Part shown: positions 46,899-57,420 of the stretch, in pieces
Layout: every line of letters starts with the position of its first letter
How positions within the stretch are numbered: the stretch's first letter is position 1
Assembly (NCBI RefSeq): GCF_902168135.1
Contig: NZ_CABHOL010000028.1
Location: 1-64,000 of the forward strand
From: an uncultured Fluviicola sp.
GTDB lineage: Bacteria > Bacteroidota > Bacteroidia > Flavobacteriales_D > Crocinitomicaceae
Reading direction: 5' to 3'
DNA length: 64,000 bases
Notes under the pieces: generated by a model
What the model was told of the DNA's origin: nothing
The model's database searches: none
Seen by the model: the letters and a program-made list of their open reading frames with translations, nothing else
Position numbers and translations under genes: made by a program

Positions 46899-48623
46899 AT
46901 GAAAAAATGGTTTTTCTTTGGAGTTCTTTGTGTTTTGGCAGCCTGCCAGGAAGAAAAAGTACAAACAGATGCTGATTTTGATAAGTACAAAAAAGCATTT
47001 GTATTGCGGTTGTGGGAAATGAATCCCGGATGGGCAAGCAGTACGGGTTTCCATAAGTATGATTCTGTTTTGGTCATTCCGGATAAAGCGCGGGAAGAAA
47101 AAGAGCATCAATTTGTGCAAAAGGAATTGGAGCAGCTGAGTCAATTCCAATCGGATAAACTTTCGGAGGCAAACCAAATTGACCTGAAGTTAATGCGCAA
47201 CTATTTGGAAGGAAGCAACTGGGAACGTGAACAACTGAGATCGGGGGAGTGGAATCCGTCGAATTACAATGTGTGCGGTGGTTTTGCAGAAATGCTGGGA
47301 AATAATTACGCTCCGCTGGATGAGCGTTTGAAAAACTTTTCCATTCGGTTGAAAAATGTTCCGGCTTATTATGAGGCCGCAAAAAAGAATATCAAGCATC
47401 CAACGAAGGAGCATACCCAATTGGCAATCGAGCAAAACCGCGGAGGATTGTCTGTATTTACTGACGATCTGCCTGCAGCGTTAGAAAAAAGCAAGTTGAC
47501 AGCCGGTGAAAAAGCAGAATTGCTGAAAAGGAGTGAATCGGCTATAAAGGCTATCAATGGATTTGCCGACTGGCTGGAAAAAATGCCTAACCCGAATCCG
47601 AGAAGCTTCCGCTTAGGAAGTGAATTGTATGCTAAGAAATTCGAGTTCGATATACAGTCGGATAAATCGGCAAAAGAAATCTACCAAAGTGCTTTGGCAC
47701 ACAAAAAAGAACTGCATCAAAAAATGGTGAAGATTTCGCGTCAGATTTGGAGCAAGCACATGGGGCAGAAGCCAATGCCAAAAGACGAATATGTGTTGGT
47801 GAAGCAGTTGATTGATCAGCTTTCTTTGCAGCACACCACGCCGGAAAATTTTCAAAAGGACATCGAGAAACAAATCCCGCAGCTGGAGAAATTTGTGCAG
47901 GACAAGAAATTAATCTACCTGGACCCGAAAAAACCACTGGTAGTTCGCCGGGAACCGGATTATATGGCGGGAGTTGCCGGAGCTTCTATTTCTGCTCCCG
48001 GACCTTATGATAAGAACGGGAATACCTATTATAACGTAGGAAGTATGAACGGCTGGCCGACTGAACAATCGGAAAGTTACCTGCGCGAATACAACGATTA
48101 CGTATTGCAAATCCTGAATATTCACGAAGCTGTTCCGGGGCATTATACCCAATTGATTTATAGCAATAATTCACCGAGTATCATCAAATCGATTTTTGGG
48201 AACGGAGCAATGGTGGAAGGTTGGGCGGTTTATACCGAGTTAATGATGCTGGAAAACGGATACGGCAACAATAGCCCGGAAATGTGGTTGATGTACTACA
48301 AATGGAATTTAAGAACGACTTGTAATACCATTTTGGATTATTCTGTTCACAACCTTCACTTCACCAAAGAACAAGCTATGAATTTACTGGTCAATGAGGC
48401 TTATCAGCAGCAAGCAGAAGCCGAAGGGAAGTGGAGACGGGCAACTTTAAGCCAGGTGCAGCTATGCAGCTATTATACCGGTTTCACTGAAATTTGCAGT
48501 TTAAGAGAGGAATTGAAGAAAAAACAAGGAAAGGCATTTGATCTGAAAACCTTTCATGAAAAATTCCTGAGTTACGGAAGCGCTCCGGTGAGAGATATCC
48601 GACAGATGATGCTGGGAAAATGA
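46899..48623 (+). CDS. DUF885 family lipoprotein (putative metallopeptidase-like)
   Basis: Lipobox LCVLAACQEE; NIHEAVPGHYTQL; start moved from 46833 to ATG 46899. Confidence 0.88.
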   Translation: MKKWFFFGVLCVLAACQEEKVQTDADFDKYKKAFVLRLWEMNPGWASSTGFHKYDSVLVIPDKAREEKEHQFVQKELEQLSQFQSDKLSEANQIDLKLMRNYLEGSNWEREQLRSGEWNPSNYNVCGGFAEMLGNNYAPLDERLKNFSIRLKNVPAYYEAAKKNIKHPTKEHTQLAIEQNRGGLSVFTDDLPAALEKSKLTAGEKAELLKRSESAIKAINGFADWLEKMPNPNPRSFRLGSELYAKKFEFDIQSDKSAKEIYQSALAHKKELHQKMVKISRQIWSKHMGQKPMPKDEYVLVKQLIDQLSLQHTTPENFQKDIEKQIPQLEKFVQDKKLIYLDPKKPLVVRREPDYMAGVAGASISAPGPYDKNGNTYYNVGSMNGWPTEQSESYLREYNDYVLQILNIHEAVPGHYTQLIYSNNSPSIIKSIFGNGAMVEGWAVYTELMMLENGYGNNSPEMWLMYYKWNLRTTCNTILDYSVHNLHFTKEQAMNLLVNEAYQQQAEAEGKWRRATLSQVQLCSYYTGFTEICSLREELKKKQGKAFDLKTFHEKFLSYGSAPVRDIRQMMLGK

Positions 48624-48712
48624 ATTATCAATGGAAAAATTATCAAGAAGGTTAACCCCTGTTGTAGCTAATTGAAATCCCTTGATAATTTTGAAATTCA
48701 TCATTGATAATT
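48623..48712. repeat. Nested inverted repeats AATTATCAATG/AATTATCAAG ... CTTGATAATT/CATTGATAATT
   Basis: Arms 48623-48633, 48638-48647, 48681-48690, 48702-48712. Confidence 0.9.
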
Positions 48713-48720
48713 AATCTCCG

Positions 48721-48728
48721 TATATTTG
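48721..48728 (+). promoter_or_regulatory. Promoter -7 element TATATTTG
   Basis: Supports ATG 48749 rather than 48704 as AraC start. Confidence 0.5.
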
Positions 48729-48748
48729 AATTTTGCAATTCATCTCAC

Positions 48749-49672
48749 ATGGAGTTCCTAAGTTTGGAAGAATTTTACCAGTCGATCTGTAATCTCAATG
48801 GTTCATCTTTAGTTCCGGAAGGGATTAGTAAGGAGTTGGGTCAGTTCAATGTGTTTGACACCAGTGAACTACTTGCGCAGAACAATGGTAAGAAAGGGAA
48901 AATGCCCTATAACCGGCGCTTGTATTACAAGATCAGCTTGATTTCGGGAAGAAGTACGGCGGAATATGCCGATAAAGTCATTGAAATTGAAAAACATGCA
49001 CTCCTTTTTGCTACTCCGAAAGTTCCATATAATTATACTTCCGAAGACGAAGGCCATAACGCGGTTTTTTGTGTTTTCAGTACGGATTTCATTACAAGAG
49101 CAAATACCGGGTTTGCGTTGGATGAACTGCCGATTTTCAGTCCGGGAAGCGTACCTGTTTTTGAATTGTCCGAAAGCGAATACCAGTACATCAGAACCGT
49201 TTTTTCAAAAATGAAGGCAGAACAGTCTTCAGATTATGCATTTAAGTACGATCTGATCCGGACTTATGTGATGGAATTGATCCATTTAGGGCAAAAATTG
49301 CAGCCGGCTTCAGTTTTGTACCCGAAACATACGGCTTCGGAAAGGGTGACATCTTTATTTGTGGAGCTATTGGAAAGACAGTTTCCTATCGAATCGAACC
49401 AGCAGCGGATTGGCTTGAGAACTGCCAAAGATTTTGCTGATCGACTTTCGGTTCATGTGAATCACCTCAATAAGGTGTTGAAAGAAAACACCGGAAAAAC
49501 AACAACCGAAGTAATTGGCCACCGCATTACCCAGGAAGCAAAAATCTTATTGAAGCAGACAAATTGGACAGTTTCCGAGATCGGTTATTGTTTGGGATTT
49601 GAAGAAGTGGCGCATTTCTCTAATTTCTTCCGGAAACACACGCAGATCACCCCGAATTCCTTCCGGAATTAA
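48749..49672 (+). CDS. AraC family transcriptional regulator
   Basis: C-terminal HTH: AKDFADRLSVHVNHLNKVLKENTGKTTTEVI...WTVSEIGYCLGFEEVAHFSNFFRKHTQITPNSFR. Confidence 0.92.
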   Translation: MEFLSLEEFYQSICNLNGSSLVPEGISKELGQFNVFDTSELLAQNNGKKGKMPYNRRLYYKISLISGRSTAEYADKVIEIEKHALLFATPKVPYNYTSEDEGHNAVFCVFSTDFITRANTGFALDELPIFSPGSVPVFELSESEYQYIRTVFSKMKAEQSSDYAFKYDLIRTYVMELIHLGQKLQPASVLYPKHTASERVTSLFVELLERQFPIESNQQRIGLRTAKDFADRLSVHVNHLNKVLKENTGKTTTEVIGHRITQEAKILLKQTNWTVSEIGYCLGFEEVAHFSNFFRKHTQITPNSFRN

Positions 49673-49685
49673 TCATCAATGCAGG

Positions 49686-49749
49686 AATTATCAATTTCAA
49701 GGAGGTTTGCAGTTCTTCTTGTTAATTGAACCATTCATAATTGATAATT
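49686..49749. repeat. Inverted repeat AATTATCAATT ... AATTGATAATT, same family as 48623-48712
   Basis: Arms 49686-49696 and 49739-49749. Confidence 0.9.
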
Positions 49750-49807
49750 ATTTGTTTTTTGCAACTCTTGGATTGCTTCATGCAAACAAACCACCTGATT
49801 CGAACGA

Positions 49808-49815
49808 TACCTTTG
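49808..49815 (+). promoter_or_regulatory. Promoter -7 element TACCTTTG
   Basis: 20 nt upstream of SDR ATG at 49835. Confidence 0.5.
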
Positions 49816-49834
49816 TTTCATCAAATTAAAACAC

Positions 49835-50596
49835 ATGAAAACAAATAAATTAGCACTCATTACCGGAGGAAGCCGCGGACTTGGAAGGAGTATGGCAAAC
49901 AAATTGGCAGAAAAAGGGATCAATGTTGTTATTACTTATCACACAAACAAAACCGAAGCAGACAAGGTTGTTTCAGAAGTTCAGTCAAAAGGAGCAGAAG
50001 CAGTCGCTTTGCCGCTGGATGTTAGCAAATCCGAAACATTCGAAGCGTTTGTCGCCGAATTGAAAAATACCATCAAGAGCAAATTCAATGCGGAGAAAAT
50101 AGACTTTTTGGTAAACAACGCCGGAATTGGTTTGCCAACACCATTGGGAGCAACAGAAGTATCAGTTATTGATTCATTGACAAATATTCACTTCAAAGCA
50201 CCATTTTTACTGACTCAATTAATCGTTCCATTCTTAAATGACGGTGGTGGGATCGTAAATATCTCAAGCGGTCTGGCTCGTTTTACAGCACCCGGATATT
50301 CGGTTTACGGATCATTAAAAGCTGCTGTAGAGCAATTGTCCAGGTACCTGGCAAAAGAATTGGGATCGCGTCAAATTCGGGTAAACTGTGTGGCGCCGGG
50401 AGCAATTGAAACGGACTTTGGCGGTGGTGCAGTGCGTGATAATGCCGATTACAACAAAATGGTAGCTGATGCAACGGCACTTGGAAGAGCAGGTTTGCCG
50501 GATGATATCGGTGATGTGGTAGCATTCCTTTGTACGGACGAGTCTCGTTGGATTAACGGACAACGCATCGAAGTTTCGGGGGGAACGAATTTGTAG
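49835..50596 (+). CDS. SDR family oxidoreductase
   Basis: ALITGGSRGLGRSMA, LVNNAGIG, YSVYGSLKAAVE, INGQRIEVSGG. Confidence 0.95.
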   Translation: MKTNKLALITGGSRGLGRSMANKLAEKGINVVITYHTNKTEADKVVSEVQSKGAEAVALPLDVSKSETFEAFVAELKNTIKSKFNAEKIDFLVNNAGIGLPTPLGATEVSVIDSLTNIHFKAPFLLTQLIVPFLNDGGGIVNISSGLARFTAPGYSVYGSLKAAVEQLSRYLAKELGSRQIRVNCVAPGAIETDFGGGAVRDNADYNKMVADATALGRAGLPDDIGDVVAFLCTDESRWINGQRIEVSGGTNL

Positions 50597-50676
50597 AGAT
50601 GATAAAAGACGAAAGACCGAAGACGAAAGACTTTTGTAGTCTCTAGTCTTCAGTCTCGTGTATAACTTCTTTTATA

Positions 50677-51252
50677 TCAATCCAGCAAATCTTCCTGCTT
50701 CTCGGAAAAAGATCCAAGCAATTTTTGCAGTTCTGCTTTTTCAGATCGTTTCACCACGTAAGTCTTGGATAAGGTATCGTGCCAGCCTCTTTCCCCAAAA
50801 CAGGAAAAGGATTCAAATGGAATATATCTGCAAACAGTCCTTAGCAATGCTTTCGAAAAACTCACTTTATTCGCGTGTTCATCGATAACCGTATAGCCAC
50901 AAATCAATTTTCCCAAAGTAGCTCCTCCCAGTCCTTCGCTAATAGCATAATAGAGGAAGAAAATCGGATAACCAATGTAATTAAGCACTCCTATAAGAGT
51001 TGAATCGGGCCTCAAGGCTTCTACATTTCCGGTAGCTACCACGATAATCCCGATAAGCATCCCGACGATAAATGTAATGATGTAAAAGAATACCACATCA
51101 ATCAGAAAATATCCGAAACGCACTCCCTGACTCACAACTTCAGGTGGTCTGCCCACCATCTTGGTTTCCGCTACTTTAGTAACAATTCCGTTTTCGTCTC
51201 GTTGGTTCTTAAAGACTGTTTTCTCAACTTTTAGGTTTTCGATTGTATTCAT
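50677..51252 (-). CDS. RDD family membrane protein
   Basis: VRFGYFLIDVVFFYIITFIVGML; GLGGATLGKLICGYTVIDEHANKVSFSKALLRTVCRYIPFE. Confidence 0.85.
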   Translation of the reverse strand: MNTIENLKVEKTVFKNQRDENGIVTKVAETKMVGRPPEVVSQGVRFGYFLIDVVFFYIITFIVGMLIGIIVVATGNVEALRPDSTLIGVLNYIGYPIFFLYYAISEGLGGATLGKLICGYTVIDEHANKVSFSKALLRTVCRYIPFESFSCFGERGWHDTLSKTYVVKRSEKAELQKLLGSFSEKQEDLLD

Positions 51253-51285
51253 TTAGGTTGTTTTAAATTAGGGCTAAACTAAAAA

Positions 51286-52110
51286 TTATTTGGCTGCTTT
51301 CACCTGTTTCAATCGTTCGTAAAGGATCATCCCGGTAGCAACTCCCACGTTCAACGAAGAAATATCTCCGGCCATTGGAATGGACAAACGTGCATCCGAC
51401 ATTTTCAGCAAATCATGTGAAATTCCATCTTCTTCCGATCCCAGGATAATTGCTGTCGGACCGAAGAACGAATAATTCTCAACAGAAACTTTGGATTTCT
51501 CCGTACAGGAAACAATCTGGAAACCGCTTTGCTGTAAATAAAACAGGCTGTTTTTCAACAGGTCGGTTTTACACACCGGGATAGTATGTAATGCTCCGGC
51601 AGAAGTTTTGATGGCATCTGCAGAAACGAGTGCACTTCCTTTGGACGGGATCAAAATAGCATCAACTCCCATGCATGCCGCTGTACGAGCAATTCCACCG
51701 AAGTTTCGAACGTCCGTAATACGGTCTAACACCAAAATGCACGGCTCTTTTCCTTCGGAAAGCCATTGGTCGCACAAATCTTCGATATTCTTGTATTCAA
51801 CCGGAGAGGTAAAAGCAATAACTCCCTGGTGATTGTTTGCCGTTAATTTGTTGAGTTTTTCAACCGGAACGAATTGCAGTTGGTACTCTTTCCCGGTTAA
51901 TACCGTTCTCAATTCCTCGAACAAATCTTTGTCAATTCCTTTTTGGATCAGGATCTTGTTGATTTCTACTTCATTTTTGATCGCTTCAATAACAACGCGG
52001 ATCCCATAAATAATATCCGATGGATCTTCCTTGGGTTTACGTTCGAAATTCTTTTTGTCGCGGTTAAATCCTCCGCCTCTTTCTTCGCGGTCGTTTTTCT
52101 TATTATACAT
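51286..52110 (-). CDS. rlmB: TrmH/RlmB family rRNA 2'-O-methyltransferase (SPOUT)
   Basis: IYGIRVVIEAIKNEVEINKILI; LDRITDVRNFGGIARTA; IILGSEEDGIS; SIPMAGDISSLNVGVATGMILYE. Confidence 0.9.
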   Translation of the reverse strand: MYNKKNDREERGGGFNRDKKNFERKPKEDPSDIIYGIRVVIEAIKNEVEINKILIQKGIDKDLFEELRTVLTGKEYQLQFVPVEKLNKLTANNHQGVIAFTSPVEYKNIEDLCDQWLSEGKEPCILVLDRITDVRNFGGIARTAACMGVDAILIPSKGSALVSADAIKTSAGALHTIPVCKTDLLKNSLFYLQQSGFQIVSCTEKSKVSVENYSFFGPTAIILGSEEDGISHDLLKMSDARLSIPMAGDISSLNVGVATGMILYERLKQVKAAK

Positions 52111-52507
52111 GGAATGTAATTTCAAGTTCGATATCTTCACTAACTGATTTTGCAACCGGACAAGCCAGGGCAGCGCGTTTTACCTTTTCAATAGTTGTTT
52201 CGTCCCAACCGTTGTTTCTCAGGTCGATCTCAATGACCAGTTTCCCGATTCTTCTTGGATTTGACTCCATAATCTTGGTAACCTCTGCAGAACCATGTTC
52301 GTAATGGTATCCGTGCTCATTGCAGTAAATGCCAATGATACTTAGCATGCAGGAAGCGTAAGCTGTTGCAACCAGATCTGTCGGGGAGAATTTTTCTCCT
52401 TTTCCATGATTGTCTGTCGGTGCATCGGTGTGGATCACTGTCCCGGATTGAAGGTGCGTACATTCCGTACGCAATCCTCCCAAATATTTTACTGTTGCTG
52501 TTGGCAT
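52103..52507 (-). CDS. OsmC family protein
   Basis: KFSPTDLVATAYASCMLSIIG; ALACPVAKSVSEDIELE. Start moved to ATG 52507. Confidence 0.88.
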   Translation of the reverse strand: MPTATVKYLGGLRTECTHLQSGTVIHTDAPTDNHGKGEKFSPTDLVATAYASCMLSIIGIYCNEHGYHYEHGSAEVTKIMESNPRRIGKLVIEIDLRNNGWDETTIEKVKRAALACPVAKSVSEDIELEITFHV

Positions 52508-52636
52508 TTTATTTAATTCTATCACAAAGTTAGTCTTATTAAATGTAATTGAATATTTGATGTGCATTTTAATAATTGAACCAGGAAGCTGATTGGAGGT
52601 CTTTTTGTATCTTGTTTCATTCATGATCACAATACT

Positions 52637-53257
52637 TTGGATAACCTGATGAAACTAATAGCAAGCATTTTTACCATGGTCTTAATCTCTTCTTGTGGTT
52701 TTGTTCATTATATGGGAACTAAAAGTACGGTTGACAAATCAAGCTTAGAAGTCAATAACTATCTCATAAGGAACAAAATATCTTTTTACGATTATAACCT
52801 TTTTATAAAAGATGAATTGATTGATTCGTTATCAAGTAAAAAACACGCTGTAAATTTATGGCAATTGGAGCATGGTACTGAGCAATCAACTATCCAATTA
52901 AGAATTTATGATTCACTTGGAGTTCTCGTCAATGCTTATGTTCAATGTTATGGCGAATTTAAAAGACTGAATATTTTATCTGATAAACCGTATAAAAAAT
53001 TTAACCATTTACCAACTAATTTTGAGTTACAATTCAATGATAATTTGGATCTGTGGAATATCAATGAGTCCGACAGACAAGAAATTTTGGAAAAAGCAAG
53101 CCAGAAAAAATACACGATAGTGGTTTACTGGAATATATGGTCCAATTATTACTCAAAAGTGATGCTGAAAGAACTTCGGAAGTATTTGAAGAAATATCAA
53201 ATGAAAGATGAGGTTTTAATCATTCTGGTGAATACAGATTTCTCAAAAACGAATTGA
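52637..53257 (+). CDS. Lipoprotein of unknown function
   Basis: Lipobox TMVLISSCGF; no family recognised. Confidence 0.6.
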   Translation: MDNLMKLIASIFTMVLISSCGFVHYMGTKSTVDKSSLEVNNYLIRNKISFYDYNLFIKDELIDSLSSKKHAVNLWQLEHGTEQSTIQLRIYDSLGVLVNAYVQCYGEFKRLNILSDKPYKKFNHLPTNFELQFNDNLDLWNINESDRQEILEKASQKKYTIVVYWNIWSNYYSKVMLKELRKYLKKYQMKDEVLIILVNTDFSKTN

Positions 53258-53336
53258 TCTGTTCTTATGTGTTCTATTGAACTCTTAACGAGTCGAACTT
53301 TTTGAATCTTTTCTACTTCGTTTGCTTGCTTCTTCG

Positions 53337-53344
53337 TACTTTTG
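53337..53344 (+). promoter_or_regulatory. Promoter -7 element TACTTTTG for lipA
   Basis: Matches TAnnTTTG consensus. Confidence 0.4.
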
Positions 53345-53404
53345 TAGAACCAATTTTCTCAGTGCCAAAGGTGCTGAATTTTTGAATAGGGGAAAGGCAC
53401 GACT

Positions 53405-54286
53405 ATGTCAGAAGAAATAACAACAACAGAAAACAACGTTCGTATTAAAAAACCGAATTGGCTGCGCGTAAAATTGCCGATCGGTGAGAATTACAAGAAG
53501 GTACGAGCTTTGGTAGACGAACATAAACTGCACACCATTTGTGAAAGTGGTTCTTGCCCGAATATGGGGGAGTGTTGGGGAGAAGGAACAGCAACGTTCA
53601 TGATCCTGGGAAATATCTGTACACGCTCGTGCGGTTTCTGCGCGGTTCAGACCGGACGGCCGGATGCGGTAGATGAATTTGAACCGGGTAAAGTGGCTCA
53701 CTCCATCAAAACCATGCAGATCAAACATGCAGTCATTACTTCTGTGGATCGGGATGATTTGAAAGACGGTGGTGCCGGGATTTGGGTACAGACGGTAAAA
53801 GCTGTACGCCACCAAAGTCCGGGAACAACCATGGAAACACTCATTCCTGATTTTGCGGGGAAATGGGAAAATTTACAGCAAATTATTGATGTAGCTCCGG
53901 AAATCGTTTCACACAACCTGGAAACGGTGCGCCGCCTGACTAAACAGGTGCGTATCCAGGCAAAATACGACCGCAGTTTGGAAGTATTGTTCCGCCTGAA
54001 AAAAGGAGGGATGCGAACCAAATCCGGAGTAATGCTCGGTTTGGGGGAAACGGACGAGGAAGTGATCGAAACCATGGAAGACCTCAGAGCTGTTGGGGTG
54101 GATATCCTGACTTTAGGACAATACCTGCAGCCAACTCCCAAACATTTACCGATTGTTGAATTCGTAACTCCGGAACGCTTCGATAAATACCGCGAGTTGG
54201 GTTTGAAAATGGGATTCCGTTTCGTGGAAAGCGGACCGTTGGTGCGTTCTTCTTACCACGCCGAAAAACATATTTTTGATTTGTAG
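53405..54286 (+). CDS. lipA: Lipoyl synthase
   Basis: [41 protein letters not shown] (both Fe-S cysteine motifs); [17 protein letters not shown]. Confidence 0.98.
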   Translation: MSEEITTTENNVRIKKPNWLRVKLPIGENYKKVRALVDEHKLHTICESGSCPNMGECWGEGTATFMILGNICTRSCGFCAVQTGRPDAVDEFEPGKVAHSIKTMQIKHAVITSVDRDDLKDGGAGIWVQTVKAVRHQSPGTTMETLIPDFAGKWENLQQIIDVAPEIVSHNLETVRRLTKQVRIQAKYDRSLEVLFRLKKGGMRTKSGVMLGLGETDEEVIETMEDLRAVGVDILTLGQYLQPTPKHLPIVEFVTPERFDKYRELGLKMGFRFVESGPLVRSSYHAEKHIFDL

Positions 54287-54656
54287 TTAAGACAGGAATC
54301 CAGTTGATTTCATGTTGCCTATGTTTCACAAAAGGTGGGGTATCTGCAACCCATGCATGCAATATATCTGATATACTTTCACACTAACGCTTACGCAGTA
54401 GCTTGTGCCGCCGCTAAAGCTTTGGCGACATGCGGTCAGCGAAGGCGCAACGCTTGTTGTATAGTCTTCTTAAGTCATAGCCCGGGATTGGTTGCCAGCT
54501 ATTTATTACGTGTCTTTAAGTAGCCTGTTGTTTTTCTTCATCATTTACCTTCTATTTCTGTTGTCAGTACGGATTTTCGCAACTGGTTTAAAATGAGTGT
54601 GATTTTGCCGTTTTCTCAATAGAGGTGTTACAAGTAGTTTTGCTAAAAACTACACA

Positions 54657-55286
54657 ATGAAAACACTTATTACAACCTTGCTTTTTATCCCTTTTATCGG
54701 CTTGGCGCAATATGATTCGAGTCCTCAATTCGGAGCTTTTTTGAATCCGGGGATAAGAGATTTTACGCTTGGTTCCGGAGAAATAAAAACAAAGTTTGGT
54801 CTGGAGGCCGGACTGAATGTGAAACATTCTACCAGGAATGGCGTGCTGCGTTTGGTTTATGCTGTAGGGCATAGTTATGATGTTTTTAAAAGGAAGGCCC
54901 GAACGATTGAGAAAGGCTATAGCATAATTGATAATAGAATAAAAGGAGTAAATGTCCTTTTCCGGCCAGAATTCAGGATTGTGAATAGGGAACGTGTATC
55001 TATGTATGTTGGTGTCGGCCCGAGATTCAGTGCTTTTTATTCATTTATGGAAAAAAGAGCTATAACTGAAAATGGAATTACTACTATAGAAGGCTGGAAA
55101 AAGAAAGGAATTTATGAAGTTGCATTTTTTGGAGCACACGCAGCGATATCTATTGAATATAAATTTGCCGAACATTGGGTACTTAACCTGGGGTTGAATG
55201 CTTTTACCGGTTTCGAATTCGAATTCTTTAACGGAGAAATTTATTCCGGAGGAAATTTGACAACCGGCGTTGCTTATGTTTTTTAA
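54657..55286 (+). CDS. Secreted outer-membrane beta-barrel-like protein
   Basis: Signal peptide MKTLITTLLFIPFIGLAQ; alternating strands; C-terminal aromatic VAYVF. Confidence 0.6.
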   Translation: MKTLITTLLFIPFIGLAQYDSSPQFGAFLNPGIRDFTLGSGEIKTKFGLEAGLNVKHSTRNGVLRLVYAVGHSYDVFKRKARTIEKGYSIIDNRIKGVNVLFRPEFRIVNRERVSMYVGVGPRFSAFYSFMEKRAITENGITTIEGWKKKGIYEVAFFGAHAAISIEYKFAEHWVLNLGLNAFTGFEFEFFNGEIYSGGNLTTGVAYVF

Positions 55287-55331
55287 TGCTGTTCGCTATT
55301 TACAAAGAATAATTTCACTTAAAATCAATTT

Positions 55332-56024
55332 ATGAAAACTCTGATGGCTATAATAGTATGTATCCCTTTTATTCTCAAAAGCCAGCAAACCCCGCGTGTT
55401 CAGCTTGGGATATATGGCGGGATGGGAGTTGCATTTGCAGGAGAGAACCGCCGCAAAGGAATTTCTTACGAATTGGGACAGAGTACCATTATAAAAAAGA
55501 AAGGAAATGCGAACAGGCGTATAGAGGTTTATCTGCAGTTTACAGATTACAATTACACCTCGGATTCCAGGGATGGTTATTCCGGAGGGTATTCATCCGA
55601 TTCAACATATGCTTTCACCCGGTATAAGTCACAGGTGTTTAATGCCGGGTTAAAATGGCACATTCCCATTATTCATCATGAAAGATACCGTTTAATAATT
55701 GCGCCCGGATTTGCATTGGGTTCTCTCTTAACATTCAGATACAAAAGAACGTGGTACCATCGTTCTACGGATGAGTTTGTGCATGAAATGAATTCAACGG
55801 TTTATCCGACTGTACGGTTTATGCTGGGGCCTCATGTTTCCATCAACCAGGAATTTAAACTTACACCTATGATGTACTTTCATCTGGATCTGAATTTTTT
55901 AGTTCAGTCAAATTTAGCCGGTTACGAAGGTTATTCGGTTGGTTGGGGAGGTGTTACCGTGAGATCGGGTCTTTATTGGTATCTTAAACCAAAGAATGCT
56001 TCCGGAAAATCAGAAGTTAAATAA
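55332..56024 (+). CDS. Secreted outer-membrane beta-barrel-like protein
   Basis: Signal peptide MKTLMAIIVCIPFILKSQQ; barrel-like strands; resembles neighbour in architecture. Confidence 0.6.
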   Translation: MKTLMAIIVCIPFILKSQQTPRVQLGIYGGMGVAFAGENRRKGISYELGQSTIIKKKGNANRRIEVYLQFTDYNYTSDSRDGYSGGYSSDSTYAFTRYKSQVFNAGLKWHIPIIHHERYRLIIAPGFALGSLLTFRYKRTWYHRSTDEFVHEMNSTVYPTVRFMLGPHVSINQEFKLTPMMYFHLDLNFLVQSNLAGYEGYSVGWGGVTVRSGLYWYLKPKNASGKSEVK

Positions 56025-56040
56025 TCTTGAAGTGATGTTT

Positions 56041-57420
56041 TTAAAGACCCAGTTTACCTGAAACATACAATTCCGATAAGCGGGATTTATTGGTCTTAGA
56101 CAATGTTTCAATCCATTTTCCCTGTGCGCTCAGGTAAGAAATTTCACGTGCATTCACCAGGAAAAGAGAGCTTTCTCCATTGAGGAAAAGGGTTCGCTCC
56201 GCATCTGCAAGCTGCCGGTAGCGGTTAGCGATCGTTTCTGCCATCCGGGCCTGTGTAACGGCGGTATTCCATTCGTTGCGGACCTGGAGTTGTTTGGTAC
56301 GCAATTCACGTTGTTTTAACTGCTGTTCCATCCGTGTGTTCTCAATCTTTGTTTTGGTAATGGACAAACTGTTCCGTTCCTTCCGCAAAAGGATCGGCAT
56401 GTAGAAAGTCGCTCCCCATTTGTAGTTGGTCCAGCTGTAATTGCTTGAAATAATATCAGGTGCGGGTGTCAGCAGATTGTAATTCACACTGAATTGCGGT
56501 TTCAATTGTTCTGCTTTTAAACGGCGTTCGAAATCCAGGTCGGATAATTTCCAATCATAATAACGCACCGCCGGGTGTGTTGCCGATGAGTCTGCCAGTG
56601 ATGCACCGGGTTCTTTCACGCTGAGCTTTTCCGGCACAAGTGTGCTGTCCAGTTGAAGGGGAATGCGGCCTTGCTCCCAAAGGTAGTTCTCTACGGCAAT
56701 GCGTGCGTTTTGCTGCTGTAATCTCCGCTGTTCCACTTCCATTTTTCGGAGAAAAAGCTGAGCCGAAGCTTCTACCGTATCAACATAGGGGCGATCGCCG
56801 AGCGTAACATTGATCATCAATTGATCGAAGCGTGTTTCTGTAAAGCTCAATCCTTCCAGTGCCAATTCGTATTGTGCTTCCTGTTCCTGCCATTGAATAA
56901 AGGCTTGTCCGGCTTCGTAAAGCAAATCGTTGAGAGTTAACTGCTGTTCGGTGTAGCTTTGATTTAAGGCTACCTGTGCTCTCCTGATTTGTGTTCTGCG
57001 TTCGTCAGTAAACATGCCGCGCCCGAGCTGTGCTTCAAATCCGACGTATGTGAGGCCGTTTTCGGGAACCCGGTTTTGCGGATTCAGATAAGTACCCCTG
57101 TTCCAGTCTCCCATCGCTTTGAAATCGATTCCCACACGGGTAGGGATTTTAATTCCTGTGGAAAGCGTACTGTAATAAGTGGTGCCGTTGTAATACTTCT
57201 GATCCATACCTCCGAGCAAAACAGGATCGAAACTTCCTTTTGACTGACGAACGAAAAGTTCGGCCATATCAACCTGGTTGGAAGCTACGAGAGCTACCGG
57301 ATGGTTTTCCCGGATGTGCTGCAGGTACTGATCAAGCGTCAACTGGCGGATGGTATCCTGCGTATTTCCCAATAGAGGAATCATACTGAGGACTGCTAAT
57401 AAAAGGAGTGCTTTCATCAT
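56041..57420 (-). CDS. TolC family outer membrane efflux protein
   Basis: LTLDQYLQHIRENHPVALVASNQVDMAELFVRQSKGSFDPVL; paired coiled-coil layout. Confidence 0.88.
   Translation of the reverse strand: MMKALLLLAVLSMIPLLGNTQDTIRQLTLDQYLQHIRENHPVALVASNQVDMAELFVRQSKGSFDPVLLGGMDQKYYNGTTYYSTLSTGIKIPTRVGIDFKAMGDWNRGTYLNPQNRVPENGLTYVGFEAQLGRGMFTDERRTQIRRAQVALNQSYTEQQLTLNDLLYEAGQAFIQWQEQEAQYELALEGLSFTETRFDQLMINVTLGDRPYVDTVEASAQLFLRKMEVEQRRLQQQNARIAVENYLWEQGRIPLQLDSTLVPEKLSVKEPGASLADSSATHPAVRYYDWKLSDLDFERRLKAEQLKPQFSVNYNLLTPAPDIISSNYSWTNYKWGATFYMPILLRKERNSLSITKTKIENTRMEQQLKQRELRTKQLQVRNEWNTAVTQARMAETIANRYRQLADAERTLFLNGESSLFLVNAREISYLSAQGKWIETLSKTNKSRLSELYVSGKLGL

Noticed and set aside
46722-47177. 151-aa minus-strand ORF spanning two plus-strand genes
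   Set aside because: Overlaps well-supported DUF6265/YCII and DUF885 genes; no motif.
54398-54462. Possible group II intron domain V
   Set aside because: ATGCGGTCAGCG superficially resembles intron RNA, but no reverse transcriptase ORF or full domain V fold is visible.
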